The notes: generated by a model from the sequence alone, not told the origin. A stretch of 64,000 nucleotides of DNA from Flavobacterium sp. SUN052 (GCF_028867935.1 NZ_JAPQNS010000001.1:1-64000), one strand, 5' to 3'. Positions 1-9,020 are shown, numbered from the stretch's first letter. Translations and numbers: made by a program.

Positions 1-177
1 CATTTAAAAGCCTTGACAGGGCTTATCGGGGAGCATCAACTGCCTTATCGAGGTTTAGAGCGGGTCAGTAGTTACTTACTGACGGCTACCTGTACGGTTC
101 AATTGATGATGTACGATAATTACACCAATCAGCGAGAGTTGGGCAGCATGGAAACATTCAGAACCAATTTCCAATAA
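1..177 (+). CDS. 3' end of a gene cut by the window edge, possibly a transposase
   Basis: An open frame enters from the left edge and stops at 175-177, giving 58 residues that end in METFRTNFQ. I do not recognise the family with certainty. The short basic tail and its position directly against a truncated toxin gene suggest the C-terminus of an insertion-sequence transposase, with the element's right end within about 20 bases of the stop. That is an inference. The rest of the gene and the other IS end lie outside the window. Confidence 0.4.
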   Translation, partial: HLKALTGLIGEHQLPYRGLERVSSYLLTATCTVQLMMYDNYTNQRELGSMETFRTNFQ

Positions 178-191
178 TGCCCACCCCTCAT

Positions 192-497
192 TTAGTCTAC
201 ATTAGCACCAACTGCGCAATCAACAAATTTGGTGTCATCAGGGTCATTGAGGGGTAAGTTGTATTTGTATGATGGCTCAAATCGCTGATGATTAGTTGCG
301 ATAAGCAAAGAACTAAGTACGTAATTTGACACATCCTGGCTGAATTTCTGGCAAATTAGCTCATCATACTCGGTTAGTATTTCATTGCTGAAGACCCAGG
401 TGAATGAACCGGCTATGAAAGCGTGGTATAGCCACTTCTTTGAACCACGTTTAGGAATTGCATTGAGTAAGCCGTTGGTATCAATGACGGCTTTCAT
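192..497 (-). CDS. PIN-domain toxin of a type II toxin-antitoxin pair, truncated at the C-terminus
   Basis: PIN-domain toxins are Mg-dependent ribonucleases held inactive by a partner antitoxin. The protein opens with VIDTN (acidic D6), has acidic residues around E39-E43, and has a third acidic site in the conserved run DPDDTKFVDC (D93). Family members of this type are usually about 135-145 residues and continue past AANADY with a last beta strand and a further acidic residue. Here the frame stops at residue 101, right after ANVD, so the fourth acidic position and the final strand are missing. The start overlaps the upstream antitoxin gene by 4 bases, as is typical of such pairs. The break lies next to the possible transposase fragment at 1-177, so IS insertion is the likeliest cause. 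Activity is doubtful. Confidence 0.7.
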   Translation of the reverse strand: MKAVIDTNGLLNAIPKRGSKKWLYHAFIAGSFTWVFSNEILTEYDELICQKFSQDVSNYVLSSLLIATNHQRFEPSYKYNLPLNDPDDTKFVDCAVGANVD

Positions 498-754
498 GAC
501 TTGTCTGACCGGAGTCGTTGCCGATACGAGGTCCTGTTCTCATTTATGGCTTTGGTATCCTGTTCGATTGTTCGAGCAGATTGAACTTTGGCCTTCATAA
601 TTCGTTCGGCTTCATCTTCAGCCTTTTTAGCGAAATGCCTGGTCAATACCTGGCGAATATCCGTCAATTCCGCTTCGGACAAATCTCGGTCAAATAGGTT
701 AAGCAGTAATGCCTGTGCATTAGTCAATCGACGGGGCTGAGGTGTTGCGTCCAT
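494..754 (-). CDS. Antitoxin partner of the PIN toxin
   Basis: This 86-residue protein is rich in charged residues. It lies directly upstream of the PIN gene on the same strand and overlaps it by 4 bases, which is the usual antitoxin-first order. The middle contains a helical, acidic and basic stretch (LSEAELTDIRQVL, then AKKAEDEAERI), and the C-terminus is polar and probably disordered until bound to toxin. I see no clear named DNA-binding fold, so the call rests on gene order, overlap and size. The antitoxin is intact even though its toxin is truncated. Confidence 0.6.
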   Translation of the reverse strand: MDATPQPRRLTNAQALLLNLFDRDLSEAELTDIRQVLTRHFAKKAEDEAERIMKAKVQSARTIEQDTKAINENRTSYRQRLRSDKS

Positions 755-824
755 AGCTGATTAAAGAATGTATAGCTGCAAACATAACGGATTCGTAATA
801 GTAACCGTTCTGCAAACCACTCCT

Positions 825-1862
825 TTACCCCCTCACCACCGTAAACGACCCAATGGCTTCGTATTGCTGATACCGGCCGTTAGGCGCAGTTTTGGGTTTG
901 GCAAAGACAAACAGCGTTGTTGGGCCGCGTTGCGGAACCCGTACAGACAGCGTATACGTATCGCCATTTCGCTGGAGTGTCGAAGGGAGCGCCTGAACAG
1001 TATTTTGACCTGCCTGACCAGCCGAGCAAATGATTTTTAGATCGGCATCATTCCTGAACGTGATTGTTGCCACATCGTTGGTTCGGATAAGACCGTTTTG
1101 GGGGAAACGGCCATCGAAACCCATGCGGAAATACGCATCATACAACTTCGGAAACCGGTCGAAGGTGGCTTTGCTGATGGGTGGGTTCAGTAATTGCCAG
1201 CGTGAGTCGGCTGGTAAATGCTGAGAAACAAAGGCTTGCGGGTCGGTCAGGAAATAGTGATCGTTGGGTTGGCCAAGTTTTCCGGTAGTCATGGCCCAGG
1301 TCAGATCAACCAGATACCAGTCGCCATCCAGTTTTACAGCGTTCCATTCGTGGTCGATGGGGCCAGTCGGCTGACCGGCCGTAGCATCTTCAGTGCGGGA
1401 GTAGCCTTTTACGTTGGCTACATCGACCCCAGCTTTGTTTAGTAAATATTTGAATAGCAGTGCGTAACCCGTACAAACGGCCCGGCGAGACCGCAATGTT
1501 TGGTTAGCGTAGTCAGCTTCAGAACGGTAGGTTCCGTTACCAAAGGCATTCATATCATAGCGAACGTGCGAGGTAATCCAGGCATACACAGATCGGGCTT
1601 TGGCCAGATCAGACCGGGCCGGAGCCGTCAGGTAACCCGCCAAGGTATTCAGGTTCGATGCCTTGCTTTCGGGTGTGTTGCGGGCATACCGGTCAATGGT
1701 GCTGTAATCAATGTCGGGCGAGTACGAATTCAGTGGAATTGCGGTTGACTCCCAGTTTATAGTACTGGTTACGTAGGCGGGGGCTGATGGGGCGGCAACA
1801 AATCCGGTGCCGGTGAGTAGTAGTAATGTGGCCAATGAAAGACCAAATGTGTAGTTTCGCAT
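825..1862 (-). CDS. Secreted transglutaminase-like (papain-fold) protein
   Basis: Residues 1-25 form a signal peptide, followed by a transglutaminase-like domain at about 80-195. The catalytic triad is visible as C130 in RRAVCTGYA, H171 in IDHEWNAV and D186 in LVDLTWA. The domain is introduced by the typical segment ARSVYAWITSHVRYD. A roughly 130-residue beta-rich C-terminal part resembles the extension found in Bacteroidota members. Such enzymes can be cysteine proteases or amidases; the substrate is unknown. The protein is a clear paralogue of the one at 2426-3388 (same triad spacing and the shared FPKLYDAYF/LPRVYNSYF region), and a PPC-domain gene lies between them. Its start codon practically abuts the divergent gene. 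Confidence 0.85.
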   Translation of the reverse strand: MRNYTFGLSLATLLLLTGTGFVAAPSAPAYVTSTINWESTAIPLNSYSPDIDYSTIDRYARNTPESKASNLNTLAGYLTAPARSDLAKARSVYAWITSHVRYDMNAFGNGTYRSEADYANQTLRSRRAVCTGYALLFKYLLNKAGVDVANVKGYSRTEDATAGQPTGPIDHEWNAVKLDGDWYLVDLTWAMTTGKLGQPNDHYFLTDPQAFVSQHLPADSRWQLLNPPISKATFDRFPKLYDAYFRMGFDGRFPQNGLIRTNDVATITFRNDADLKIICSAGQAGQNTVQALPSTLQRNGDTYTLSVRVPQRGPTTLFVFAKPKTAPNGRYQQYEAIGSFTVVRG

Positions 1863-1893
1863 GCCTCAATCTATTTCGCTTCTTTATAACTTC

Positions 1894-2424
1894 ATGCGCG
1901 GCCAATTATTGCTCATCAGCCTACTGACTTTGTCGATTATGACACCTGCTCAATCTCAACCACCAGCTGCATCTACCTCGGCAAGTCGAACCCCGGAGAG
2001 TCGAACCTCAAGCATGAAGACCCTGTCATTTCGGTTGCGGCCGGGGCAGGATTTAAAGGAGGAACTCGATAAACTGGTGCAACAGCAACACATGGAGGCC
2101 GGGGCTGTGCTGACCTGCGTGGGTAGCCTTACCGACCTGACGCTCCGACTGGCTAATCAGGAGGGGCCGAGTCGCTGGCAGGGACATTTTGAAATCGTAT
2201 CGTTGGTCGGAACTCTCTCGACCAACGGGAGCCATATTCACCTGTCAGTGTCCGACTCAACGGGTCGAACCTTGGGTGGACATTTACTGGCTGGTTGCAA
2301 AATCTACACGACCGCCGAAATCGTGGTGGGTATCCTCCCCGATGTGGTTTACGTTCGTGAACCTGATCCAACGTTTGGTTATAAAGAATTGGTGATAAAG
2401 CAGAAGAAGTCAAAGAACAAATGA
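1894..2424 (+). CDS. PPC (DUF296) domain protein with a signal peptide
   Basis: After an N-terminal hydrophobic signal (MRGQLLLISLLTLS...) and a Ser/Pro/Thr-rich linker, the rest is a PPC/DUF296 domain. It has the typical pattern RLRPGQDL, GAVLTCVGSLTDLTLRLA, the EIVSLVGTLS strand, the HIHLSVSD strand, GGHLLAGC and EIVVG. In plants this domain pairs with AT-hooks to bind DNA; many bacterial members stand alone with unknown function. An exported version is unusual because DNA binding would not be expected outside the cytoplasm. I chose the ATG at 1894 because it gives a compact signal peptide; an ATG at 1861 overlaps the start codon of the divergent gene. It is followed after 1 base by a transglutaminase gene, so the two are surely co-transcribed. 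Confidence 0.7.
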   Translation: MRGQLLLISLLTLSIMTPAQSQPPAASTSASRTPESRTSSMKTLSFRLRPGQDLKEELDKLVQQQHMEAGAVLTCVGSLTDLTLRLANQEGPSRWQGHFEIVSLVGTLSTNGSHIHLSVSDSTGRTLGGHLLAGCKIYTTAEIVVGILPDVVYVREPDPTFGYKELVIKQKKSKNK

Positions 2425-2425
2425 A

Positions 2426-3388
2426 ATGAACTGGCTTTTGGTTATCGTGGGGTGGCTGTTTGGGCTGGTAATAGCCCAGGCTCAGTCTCTTGTGTCCTTC
2501 GATAACCAGGCTAAAACCAATCGGTTTGATACGGGAGACGAGTTGTCGAAACTGGTTAACACCCTGATCACGCCCGCCCAAACCGATCTAGAAAAGGCCA
2601 GAGCTTTGTTTGTCTGGGTAGCGTCGAACGTCCATTACGATGACAGTAATATAAAACCTTACCGGTTTGGCTATGCTGTGAAATCAATTGATACGGTGTC
2701 GGCCGCTACCAATGTGTTGAGAAATAAACGGGGTGTTTGTACAGATTACTCGCTGCTGCTCTACCAACTGCTCAAATCGGCGGGATTATCCGTCCGCATC
2801 ATAACGGGCTATGCCAAAGGTCAGCCAGATCAGGCCGGAACGCCCATCCGATCGATTAATCACCAGTGGAACATGGTTTTTCTGGATCACCGTTGGCAAC
2901 CGCTAGACGCTACCTGGGCCAGTACCAACAACGGCACCCGTCCGCTGAATATGTACTATTTTCTGACTCCGCCTGCGCAGTTTCGGGCTGATCATTTTTC
3001 GACTGATCCGGCTGAGCTGGGTTCTGAACAATCAACAACCAAGGCAGAATTTGATGCCTTACCGAGGGTATACAACAGTTACTTTACGCTTGGTTTCGGG
3101 CCAGATTTTCCACGACAGGGACTGTATCAGATTAACAAAAAAATCCAGCTTTCAGTGGAGAATTGTGCCGACATGGAGTTTGCTGTGCTGGCTCATCGGT
3201 ATGGACAGCCGAAGAACGAACGCCCGATTTATTACCGGGCTTTTCGCCAGAAAACAGGATACAGCCTCACCATGCAGGTATTCCGCGACGGCGTTTATTC
3301 CGTCCACGTCCTGAGTAGACCCAAAGGTGATCCAGGAGATTACCAGTTAATTTTGACGTTTACCGTCATTAGCGGAACAAAGTCCTGA
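2426..3388 (+). CDS. Second secreted transglutaminase-like protein
   Basis: A signal peptide (residues 1-20, ending AQAQ) leads into a transglutaminase-like domain. The triad is C105 (RGVCTDYS), H146 (NHQWNMV) and D161 (PLDATWAS). The remainder matches the layout of the 345-residue paralogue at 825-1862, including the region before the C-terminal beta domain. It lies 1 base after the PPC-domain gene, which indicates translational coupling. The pair flanking a PPC protein suggests a small envelope module, but no substrate can be read from the sequence. Confidence 0.85.
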   Translation: MNWLLVIVGWLFGLVIAQAQSLVSFDNQAKTNRFDTGDELSKLVNTLITPAQTDLEKARALFVWVASNVHYDDSNIKPYRFGYAVKSIDTVSAATNVLRNKRGVCTDYSLLLYQLLKSAGLSVRIITGYAKGQPDQAGTPIRSINHQWNMVFLDHRWQPLDATWASTNNGTRPLNMYYFLTPPAQFRADHFSTDPAELGSEQSTTKAEFDALPRVYNSYFTLGFGPDFPRQGLYQINKKIQLSVENCADMEFAVLAHRYGQPKNERPIYYRAFRQKTGYSLTMQVFRDGVYSVHVLSRPKGDPGDYQLILTFTVISGTKS

Positions 3389-3391
3389 GGG

Positions 3392-4405
3392 TTACATCAA
3401 TATGTTTTCCACCGCTTGCACGCGCTTAGGCACATCAGTTTCGCCGAGCATTTCGCGAAGATCAATTTCAATATTGCGGCAAATAGCTGTGAGCGGCACG
3501 TCGTTGATACTATTCTCAAACGGGTTTTCGCTTGTGTCGCCCACAATTTCCATCGTGTTGAAAACCCAGGCAATAACCGTGTAAAACGGCACCGTGAGCC
3601 AGAGGTGCCATCCGCCCACTTTAGCCATTTCGTTGAGCAGGCCATAGGGTAAAACCCAGATAAATAGCCATGTAAATACGTAGCTGAAAAAAGCGTACTG
3701 CCGGGGAAACGGAAACGATTTAATACGCTCACAGGCCCCCTGCTGGTTATAAAATTCGGTGAGCGACCGCTCCATCTCCACATGGTAATAGTCTGACAAA
3801 TAGCCCCGATTGCGCAGGTTGCGGAGCCGGGCGGATTGAGCTCGGAGCAACTGGGTGGCCGGGTTCGTAAAGGTCATTACTTCCTCAATTTCATGAGCAG
3901 GCATAAATCGTTGTAGCTCCACATCCAGACTACATTGCTTGAAAGCCGCGATTCGGTCAATAATATCGTGGGCAATATCGCGGTGCTGTTGCCAGACGGT
4001 TTGTCGGCGAAGTTGAACGCGCAGGGCCGTCAAATAGGCTAAATGGCCATAGATGAGATCCTTTTTTGCTTCGCGAAGGGCATCGTCCGACATCGGCTCG
4101 GTAACCAGTCGATCCGTAATAAAATCGTGTACCATCACTGACCAAGAGCGGCTTGCGTTCACAATACTTCCCCAAATGCGTCGGCCTTCCCAAAGCCGGT
4201 CGTAGGAGGAGTTGTTTTTGAAGCCAACGTAGAAGGCAACTGCCGTGCCGATAGTTGCCACGGGTACAAACGGGATCGTGAGCAGGGGCCAGCCAGTGAA
4301 CACATACAGCGTACAGATCGCAGTGGAGTACGTAATGAAAAAGACAACGGAACGAAGAGCGAACGGGGCAAAGTGCCGCCAGGCAACACGACGGGCTACG
4401 TACAT
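3392..4405 (-). CDS. Bestrophin-family ion channel
   Basis: The protein has hydrophobic segments near residues 15-60 and 230-280 and the strongly conserved bestrophin region around residues 60-90 (FYVGFKNNSSYDRLWEGR, then WGSIVNASR). Bacterial bestrophins are pentameric channels, reported to conduct cations rather than chloride. Length (337) is slightly above the common 280-310. It converges with the transglutaminase gene, leaving 3 bases between the stops. Nothing in the context specifies its physiological role. Confidence 0.85.
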   Translation of the reverse strand: MYVARRVAWRHFAPFALRSVVFFITYSTAICTLYVFTGWPLLTIPFVPVATIGTAVAFYVGFKNNSSYDRLWEGRRIWGSIVNASRSWSVMVHDFITDRLVTEPMSDDALREAKKDLIYGHLAYLTALRVQLRRQTVWQQHRDIAHDIIDRIAAFKQCSLDVELQRFMPAHEIEEVMTFTNPATQLLRAQSARLRNLRNRGYLSDYYHVEMERSLTEFYNQQGACERIKSFPFPRQYAFFSYVFTWLFIWVLPYGLLNEMAKVGGWHLWLTVPFYTVIAWVFNTMEIVGDTSENPFENSINDVPLTAICRNIEIDLREMLGETDVPKRVQAVENILM

Positions 4406-4697
4406 AAGAAGGATGAATTGGTTGGATCAGAACCAAATATAATGCGTGATCATAATACTAGGGAATCTGCTTGGGACTTAAGTGTATCAACGTCTCCTTT
4501 CTAGTTATAGAGCGCCACAACCATTCTCTATTAAAGACTTATTTTGTCGTATTAAGTTGATGCGTTTGTCTCAATAAAAAGAATAGATATTGTATAAAAT
4601 TGTTTTATATTAAGATTAGATTAGAACTTTTTAAATTAAAAACAAATAAGTTCTGTATTTATTTATATTGTAGTAAATAACTCGTCCGTAACCTGCT
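4406..4697. other. AT-rich divergent intergenic region
   Basis: Almost 300 bases lie between the bestrophin start and the gene at 4698. The stretch 4520-4680 is markedly AT-rich, with runs of A and T, and is the natural place for the promoters of both genes and perhaps of the cox operon downstream. I could not fit a convincing TTTG/TAnnTTTG pair and see no coding sequence. Confidence 0.4.
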
Positions 4698-5138
4698 ATG
4701 TTAATAGAGTATTCAAAAGGAACTCCGTGTGCTTCGTGCCACGGAGAGGTCGCGGTCAAGAGACAACCTAAAATAACCTGGCCGTCAACAGTATTAGGGT
4801 TACTCGTTCTTATACTCCCCAAATGCCCCTTTTGCGTAGTAGCCTACACCAGTTCAATGGCTATCTGCGGAGCGCCTTCGATAGTAAACCACCATACCGA
4901 TTGGGGAGCATGGCTGGCCGTAGTGCTGGCCTTTGTTTGCATTGGTAGCATCGCCAGAAACTACCGGGGAAACGGCACTCGTACAGCAATCATCATTGCG
5001 CTGATTGGTCTCATCTTTTTACTAGCCGGTCTTTTTATCCCTAACGCTATGATCTGGTATTACACGGGAGCAACATGCCTGTTTCTCGGTAGCCTGTATA
5101 ATGGCCGTGGATACCGATGGTTGAGCAAGATTATATAA
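4698..5138 (+). CDS. Small cysteine-containing membrane protein, function unknown
   Basis: The product has 146 residues and about four predicted transmembrane helices (roughly 30-52, 70-86, 96-112, 116-136). Two CxxC motifs occur: CASC (C11, C14) in the cytoplasmic-looking N-terminus and CPFC (C43, C46) inside the first helix after LLVLILPK, plus C57. Paired cysteines in a short multi-helix protein recall the MerC/MerT mercuric transport proteins and some thiol-redox membrane proteins, but I cannot assign it to a family. It ends 53 bases before coxM on the same strand, so it may belong to the cox transcript. A role in metal or redox supply for the enzyme is only conjecture. Confidence 0.6.
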   Translation: MLIEYSKGTPCASCHGEVAVKRQPKITWPSTVLGLLVLILPKCPFCVVAYTSSMAICGAPSIVNHHTDWGAWLAVVLAFVCIGSIARNYRGNGTRTAIIIALIGLIFLLAGLFIPNAMIWYYTGATCLFLGSLYNGRGYRWLSKII

Positions 5139-5191
5139 TAAACAGTTTTTATCGATCCTATACTTTTTACTTCAAAACCCTTGATCGCCAA

Positions 5192-6061
5192 ATGATCGCA
5201 GCAGATTTTAATTACGAAGCCCCCACTACACTTGACGAAGCCATTGCGTTGCTTCAGAAGTATGGCGATGAGGCCAAAATCCTGTCGGGTGGGCATAGCC
5301 TGATTCCGATGATGAAACTCCGGTTTGCTTCGCCAGAGCACATCATCGACATCAACAATATTCCTGGCCTGGCCGAGATTAGTATTGATGGAGAAACGCT
5401 GAAAATCGGAGCCTTAACCCGTGAGGCTCAGGTTGAACACTCAGAACTGCTCAAAGAGCATTTCCCCATTTTCGGCGATGTTACCAAGCTTATTGCCGAC
5501 CCGCAGGTACGCAACATGGGTACTATAGGGGGGAATCTGGCCCACGGTGATGCGGCTAACGATCATCCAGCCGTTATGATCGCCCTGAATGCGACCATTG
5601 TGGCTACGGGGCCCAATGGAGTACGCAGCATTCCAATCGACGAGTTCTTTATGGGTTTCTACATGACCGCCCTTGAGCCCGACGAGATTCTGACCGAAAT
5701 CCAGATTCCGATGCCAGCCGCTGGGACGGGTAGCGCCTATCACAAACTGGAACGCAAAGTAGGCGATTATGCAACTGCGGGAGCTGCCGTTCAGCTCACG
5801 CTCGATGGCAATGGAGTATGTACGTATATAGGTATCGGTCTGACCAACGTAAATCCCCTTCCGCTACGCGCCGAACGTTCAGAAGCGGCCTTGTTGGGCA
5901 AAACCATCACCGACGAAGTGATTGCCGAAGCCGCTCAATACGCATCAGAAGATTGTAATCCTTCGGCTGATTTGCGCGGTGACGAAGAATACAAACGCGC
6001 TATGGTGGCTGTGCTGGTAAAGCGTATGATCCACAAAGCCGCCCAGCGCGCCGTAGCCTGA
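5192..6061 (+). CDS. coxM: CO dehydrogenase medium (FAD) subunit CoxM
   Basis: This is the FAD-binding subunit of an aerobic Mo-Cu carbon monoxide dehydrogenase, passing electrons from the iron-sulfur subunit to a quinone. The N-terminal FAD_binding_5 domain carries the two flavin motifs SGGHSLIPMMKLR and TIGGNLAHGD (followed by NDHPAV), and a CO_deh_flav_C domain closes the protein. I chose the ATG at 5192, which starts right before the conserved first strand (DFNYEAPTTLDEA); a longer frame from 5117 overlaps the upstream gene and adds an unconserved leader. Length 289 is normal. It is the first gene of the M-S-L order, 60 bases before coxS. Confidence 0.92.
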   Translation: MIAADFNYEAPTTLDEAIALLQKYGDEAKILSGGHSLIPMMKLRFASPEHIIDINNIPGLAEISIDGETLKIGALTREAQVEHSELLKEHFPIFGDVTKLIADPQVRNMGTIGGNLAHGDAANDHPAVMIALNATIVATGPNGVRSIPIDEFFMGFYMTALEPDEILTEIQIPMPAAGTGSAYHKLERKVGDYATAGAAVQLTLDGNGVCTYIGIGLTNVNPLPLRAERSEAALLGKTITDEVIAEAAQYASEDCNPSADLRGDEEYKRAMVAVLVKRMIHKAAQRAVA

Positions 6062-6121
6062 TAACAAACGCGTGGAAGACACGCTCTTTTGCTCATTCAT
6101 TCTTTCACTCTTTGACTACAA

Positions 6122-6625
6122 ATGAAACAAATAACCGTCACCGTAAACGGACAAGAACATACCGCCGAAGTAGAACCACGCCTGTTACTTGTTCACCTGA
6201 TCCGCGAAAACCTAAACATGACTGGTACGCACATTGGCTGCGATACCAGTAGCTGCGGAGCCTGCACCATCCTGCTCGATGGCAAGTCGGTGAAATCATG
6301 CACCGTACTGGCGGTGCAGGCAAACGGCAAATCCATCGCAACTGTCGAGGGACTTTGTGCGCCCGGTGCTCCGTTGAATCATCTTCAGGAAGGCTTCAAA
6401 GAAAACCACGGCCTGCATTGCGGGTTCTGTACACCCGGCATGATGATGCGGGCCACCGAACTGCTGGAGCAAAACCCCGACCCAACCGAAGACGAAATTC
6501 GCTGGGGGATTTCGGGCAACTTATGCCGCTGTACAGGCTACAACAACATTGTGAAAGCCATTCAGTATGCCAGTGCTAAAAATCGGGGTGTAGAACCCGC
6601 ATCAACAGAACCCCAGTTTGTATAA
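6122..6625 (+). CDS. coxS: CO dehydrogenase small (2Fe-2S) subunit CoxS
   Basis: The N-terminal ferredoxin-like domain holds one [2Fe-2S] cluster with C40, C45, C48 and C60 (motif CDTSSCGAC). The C-terminal four-helix domain holds the second with C100, C103, C135 and C137 (CGFC and NLCRCTGY). All eight ligands are present and the length of 167 is standard. The subunit relays electrons from the molybdenum site of CoxL to the FAD of CoxM. It is separated from coxL by 21 bases. Confidence 0.93.
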   Translation: MKQITVTVNGQEHTAEVEPRLLLVHLIRENLNMTGTHIGCDTSSCGACTILLDGKSVKSCTVLAVQANGKSIATVEGLCAPGAPLNHLQEGFKENHGLHCGFCTPGMMMRATELLEQNPDPTEDEIRWGISGNLCRCTGYNNIVKAIQYASAKNRGVEPASTEPQFV

Positions 6626-6646
6626 GCTGAAAACTACCTCTCACAA

Positions 6647-9016
6647 ATGACACAACAATGTAAAACATCGAAGGCGATTGGTGGAATGGGCCATTCCATG
6701 AAACGCAAAGAAGATGCACGATTTCTACAGGGCAAGGGCAATTACGTCGATGATGTGAAACTCGATGGAATGCTCTACATGGACATCGTCAGAAGTCCGT
6801 ACGCCTACGCCAAAATTCTGAAGATAGACAGCGAAGCGGCCCTTAAAGTACCGGGTGTTCTGGCTGTTGTGACAGGCCGCGATCTGGAACAATACGGTCT
6901 GCACTGGATGCCAACCCTAATGTCGGATACGCAGATGGTGCTGCCTACCGACACCGTTATGTACCAGGCGCAGGAGGTAGCAGCCGTTATTGCTACCAGC
7001 CGGTATGCCGCTCGTGATGGTCGGGAAGCCGTGCGTGTTGAATACGAGCCAATGAAGCCTGTAATCGACCCGTTCAAAGCCCTTGATCCGTCGGCACCCG
7101 TGCTGCGCACCGACAAACCCGGTAAAACGGATAACCATATCTGGCACTGGGAGGTAGGCGACAAGGCTAAAACGGCAGATGTATTTGCCAACGCCGAGGT
7201 GGTTGTAAAAGAGCAGATGCATATTCCGCGCATCCACGTGGCCTCTATCGAAACCTGTGGTTGTGTGGCCGATTACAGCAAGATCAACAACCACCTTACC
7301 ATGTACATGACCACGCAGGCACCGCACGCCATCCGTACGGTGATTGCGTTGGTAGCTGGTCACGTTGGCTTGACGGAGGAAAAAGTTCGGGTAATTTCGC
7401 CGGATATTGGCGGTGGTTTTGGTGGTAAAGTGCCTGTATATCCGGGTTACGTAATTGCTATTGCAGCTTCGTTCCTGATTGGAAAGCCCGTAAAATGGAT
7501 CGAAGACCGTAGCGAAAACCTGCAAGCCGATTCGTTCGCCCGCGATTATCACATCACGGCCGAAATGGCGGGTACGAAGGAAGGCAAAATTCTGGCAACC
7601 CGCTTCAAAGTGCTGGCCGACCACGGATATACCGATGCTTCGGCGAACCCATCGAAGTTCCCGACGGGTATGTTCTCCATTGCTACGGGTTCGTATGACT
7701 ACGGCACTACGTTTATGGAAGCCGACGCCATTTATACCAATAAGCCTCCGGGAGGAGTAGCCTATCGTTGCTCATTCCGCGTGACGGAGGCCGTTCACGC
7801 CATTGAGCGGATGACCGACCGGTTTGCGTTTGAAGTTGGTAAAGACCCCGCTCAACTACGCTTTGAAAACTTCATCAAAAAGGAAGATTTTCCCTGGCAT
7901 TCACCCACCGGTTGGATCTACGACAGCGGTGACTACGAAGCTGGTTTACGTAAAGCGATGGATGCCATCGACTATGACGGCTTGCGCAAGGAGCAAGTTG
8001 AAAAGCGGGCTGAAGGTAAGTTGATGGGCATTGGTATCTCGACCTTTACCGAAGTGGTAGGAGCGGGGCCATCCAAGGATTTCGACATTCTGGGCATCAA
8101 AATGTTTGACAGCGCCGAGATTCGGGTACACCCAACCGGTAAGGCTATTGCCCGTTTCGGTACGAAATCGCAGGGACAGGGTCACGAAACAACTTATGCT
8201 CAGATCATTGCTGAAGAGCTGGGCATCCCTGCCGAGAATATTCAGATTGAAGAAGGGGACACCGACACCGCTCCTTATGGACTGGGTACGTATGCCAGCC
8301 GCAGTACACCAACGGCCGGGGCAGCGGCTGCCGTAGCCGCTCGCAAACTCCGCGACAAAGCCCGCAAAATTGCGGCCTACCTGCTCGAAGTGAGCGAAGA
8401 TGATCTGGAATGGGAGCCGGGTAAGTTCTTTGTAAAAGGTGCTCCCGAGAAATCGAAAACCATTCAGGAACTGGTGTTCGCGGCTTATACAAACCACCCA
8501 CAGGGGATGGAAGCAGGCTTCGAAGCAACCCATTATTATGATCCCCCGAACCTTACGTTTCCATCGGGCGCGTACATCTGTGTAGTCGACATCGACAAGG
8601 AAACGGGCGAAATCAAAGTACGCCGGTTTGTAGCCATCGACGATTGCGGCAACATAATTAATCCAATGATTGTGCAGGGACAGGTTCACGGTGGACTCAC
8701 ACAAGGCATTGCCCCAGCTATGTACGAAGCCCTGGTGTACGACGAGGACGGTAATATCCTGAATGGCACCCTAATGGACTACCTTGTGCCAACGGCCGTT
8801 GAGTCGCCAAGCTGGGAAACTGGCCATACCATCACGCCCTCACCGCACCACCCCATCGGGGCTAAAGGCGTAGGCGAATCACCAACCGTTGGTGCACCAC
8901 CAGCCATTGCCAACGCCATTGTCGATGCGCTCTCGCCTTACGGAATCACGCACCTGGACATCCCAATCACGCCGTTCAAAGTCTGGAAAGCGCTGAAAGA
9001 GAAAGGAGCCATCTGA
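6647..9016 (+). CDS. coxL: Form I CO dehydrogenase large subunit CoxL (Mo-Cu catalytic subunit)
   Basis: The 789-residue catalytic subunit carries both aldehyde oxidase/xanthine dehydrogenase-type molybdopterin domains. The decisive feature is AYRCSFR at residues 372-378, the signature of form I (true) CO dehydrogenase. Its Cys (C375 here) binds the copper of the Mo-S-Cu centre. Form II relatives have AYRGAGR instead. The flanking sequence GGVA...VTEAVHAIER is also CoxL-like. The catalytic glutamate is E744 in GVGESP, and the molybdopterin contacts GGGFGGK and GQGHETTYAQ are present. The enzyme oxidises CO with water to CO2 and feeds electrons to the quinone pool. It is followed by an inverted repeat and coxG. 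Confidence 0.94.
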   Translation: MTQQCKTSKAIGGMGHSMKRKEDARFLQGKGNYVDDVKLDGMLYMDIVRSPYAYAKILKIDSEAALKVPGVLAVVTGRDLEQYGLHWMPTLMSDTQMVLPTDTVMYQAQEVAAVIATSRYAARDGREAVRVEYEPMKPVIDPFKALDPSAPVLRTDKPGKTDNHIWHWEVGDKAKTADVFANAEVVVKEQMHIPRIHVASIETCGCVADYSKINNHLTMYMTTQAPHAIRTVIALVAGHVGLTEEKVRVISPDIGGGFGGKVPVYPGYVIAIAASFLIGKPVKWIEDRSENLQADSFARDYHITAEMAGTKEGKILATRFKVLADHGYTDASANPSKFPTGMFSIATGSYDYGTTFMEADAIYTNKPPGGVAYRCSFRVTEAVHAIERMTDRFAFEVGKDPAQLRFENFIKKEDFPWHSPTGWIYDSGDYEAGLRKAMDAIDYDGLRKEQVEKRAEGKLMGIGISTFTEVVGAGPSKDFDILGIKMFDSAEIRVHPTGKAIARFGTKSQGQGHETTYAQIIAEELGIPAENIQIEEGDTDTAPYGLGTYASRSTPTAGAAAAVAARKLRDKARKIAAYLLEVSEDDLEWEPGKFFVKGAPEKSKTIQELVFAAYTNHPQGMEAGFEATHYYDPPNLTFPSGAYICVVDIDKETGEIKVRRFVAIDDCGNIINPMIVQGQVHGGLTQGIAPAMYEALVYDEDGNILNGTLMDYLVPTAVESPSWETGHTITPSPHHPIGAKGVGESPTVGAPPAIANAIVDALSPYGITHLDIPITPFKVWKALKEKGAI

Positions 9017-9020
9017 TGTA

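Noticed and set aside
6917..8704. Long open frames on the minus strand inside coxL
   Set aside because: They are antisense to a fully supported coxL reading frame, have no domain resemblance and reflect the codon bias of the real gene.
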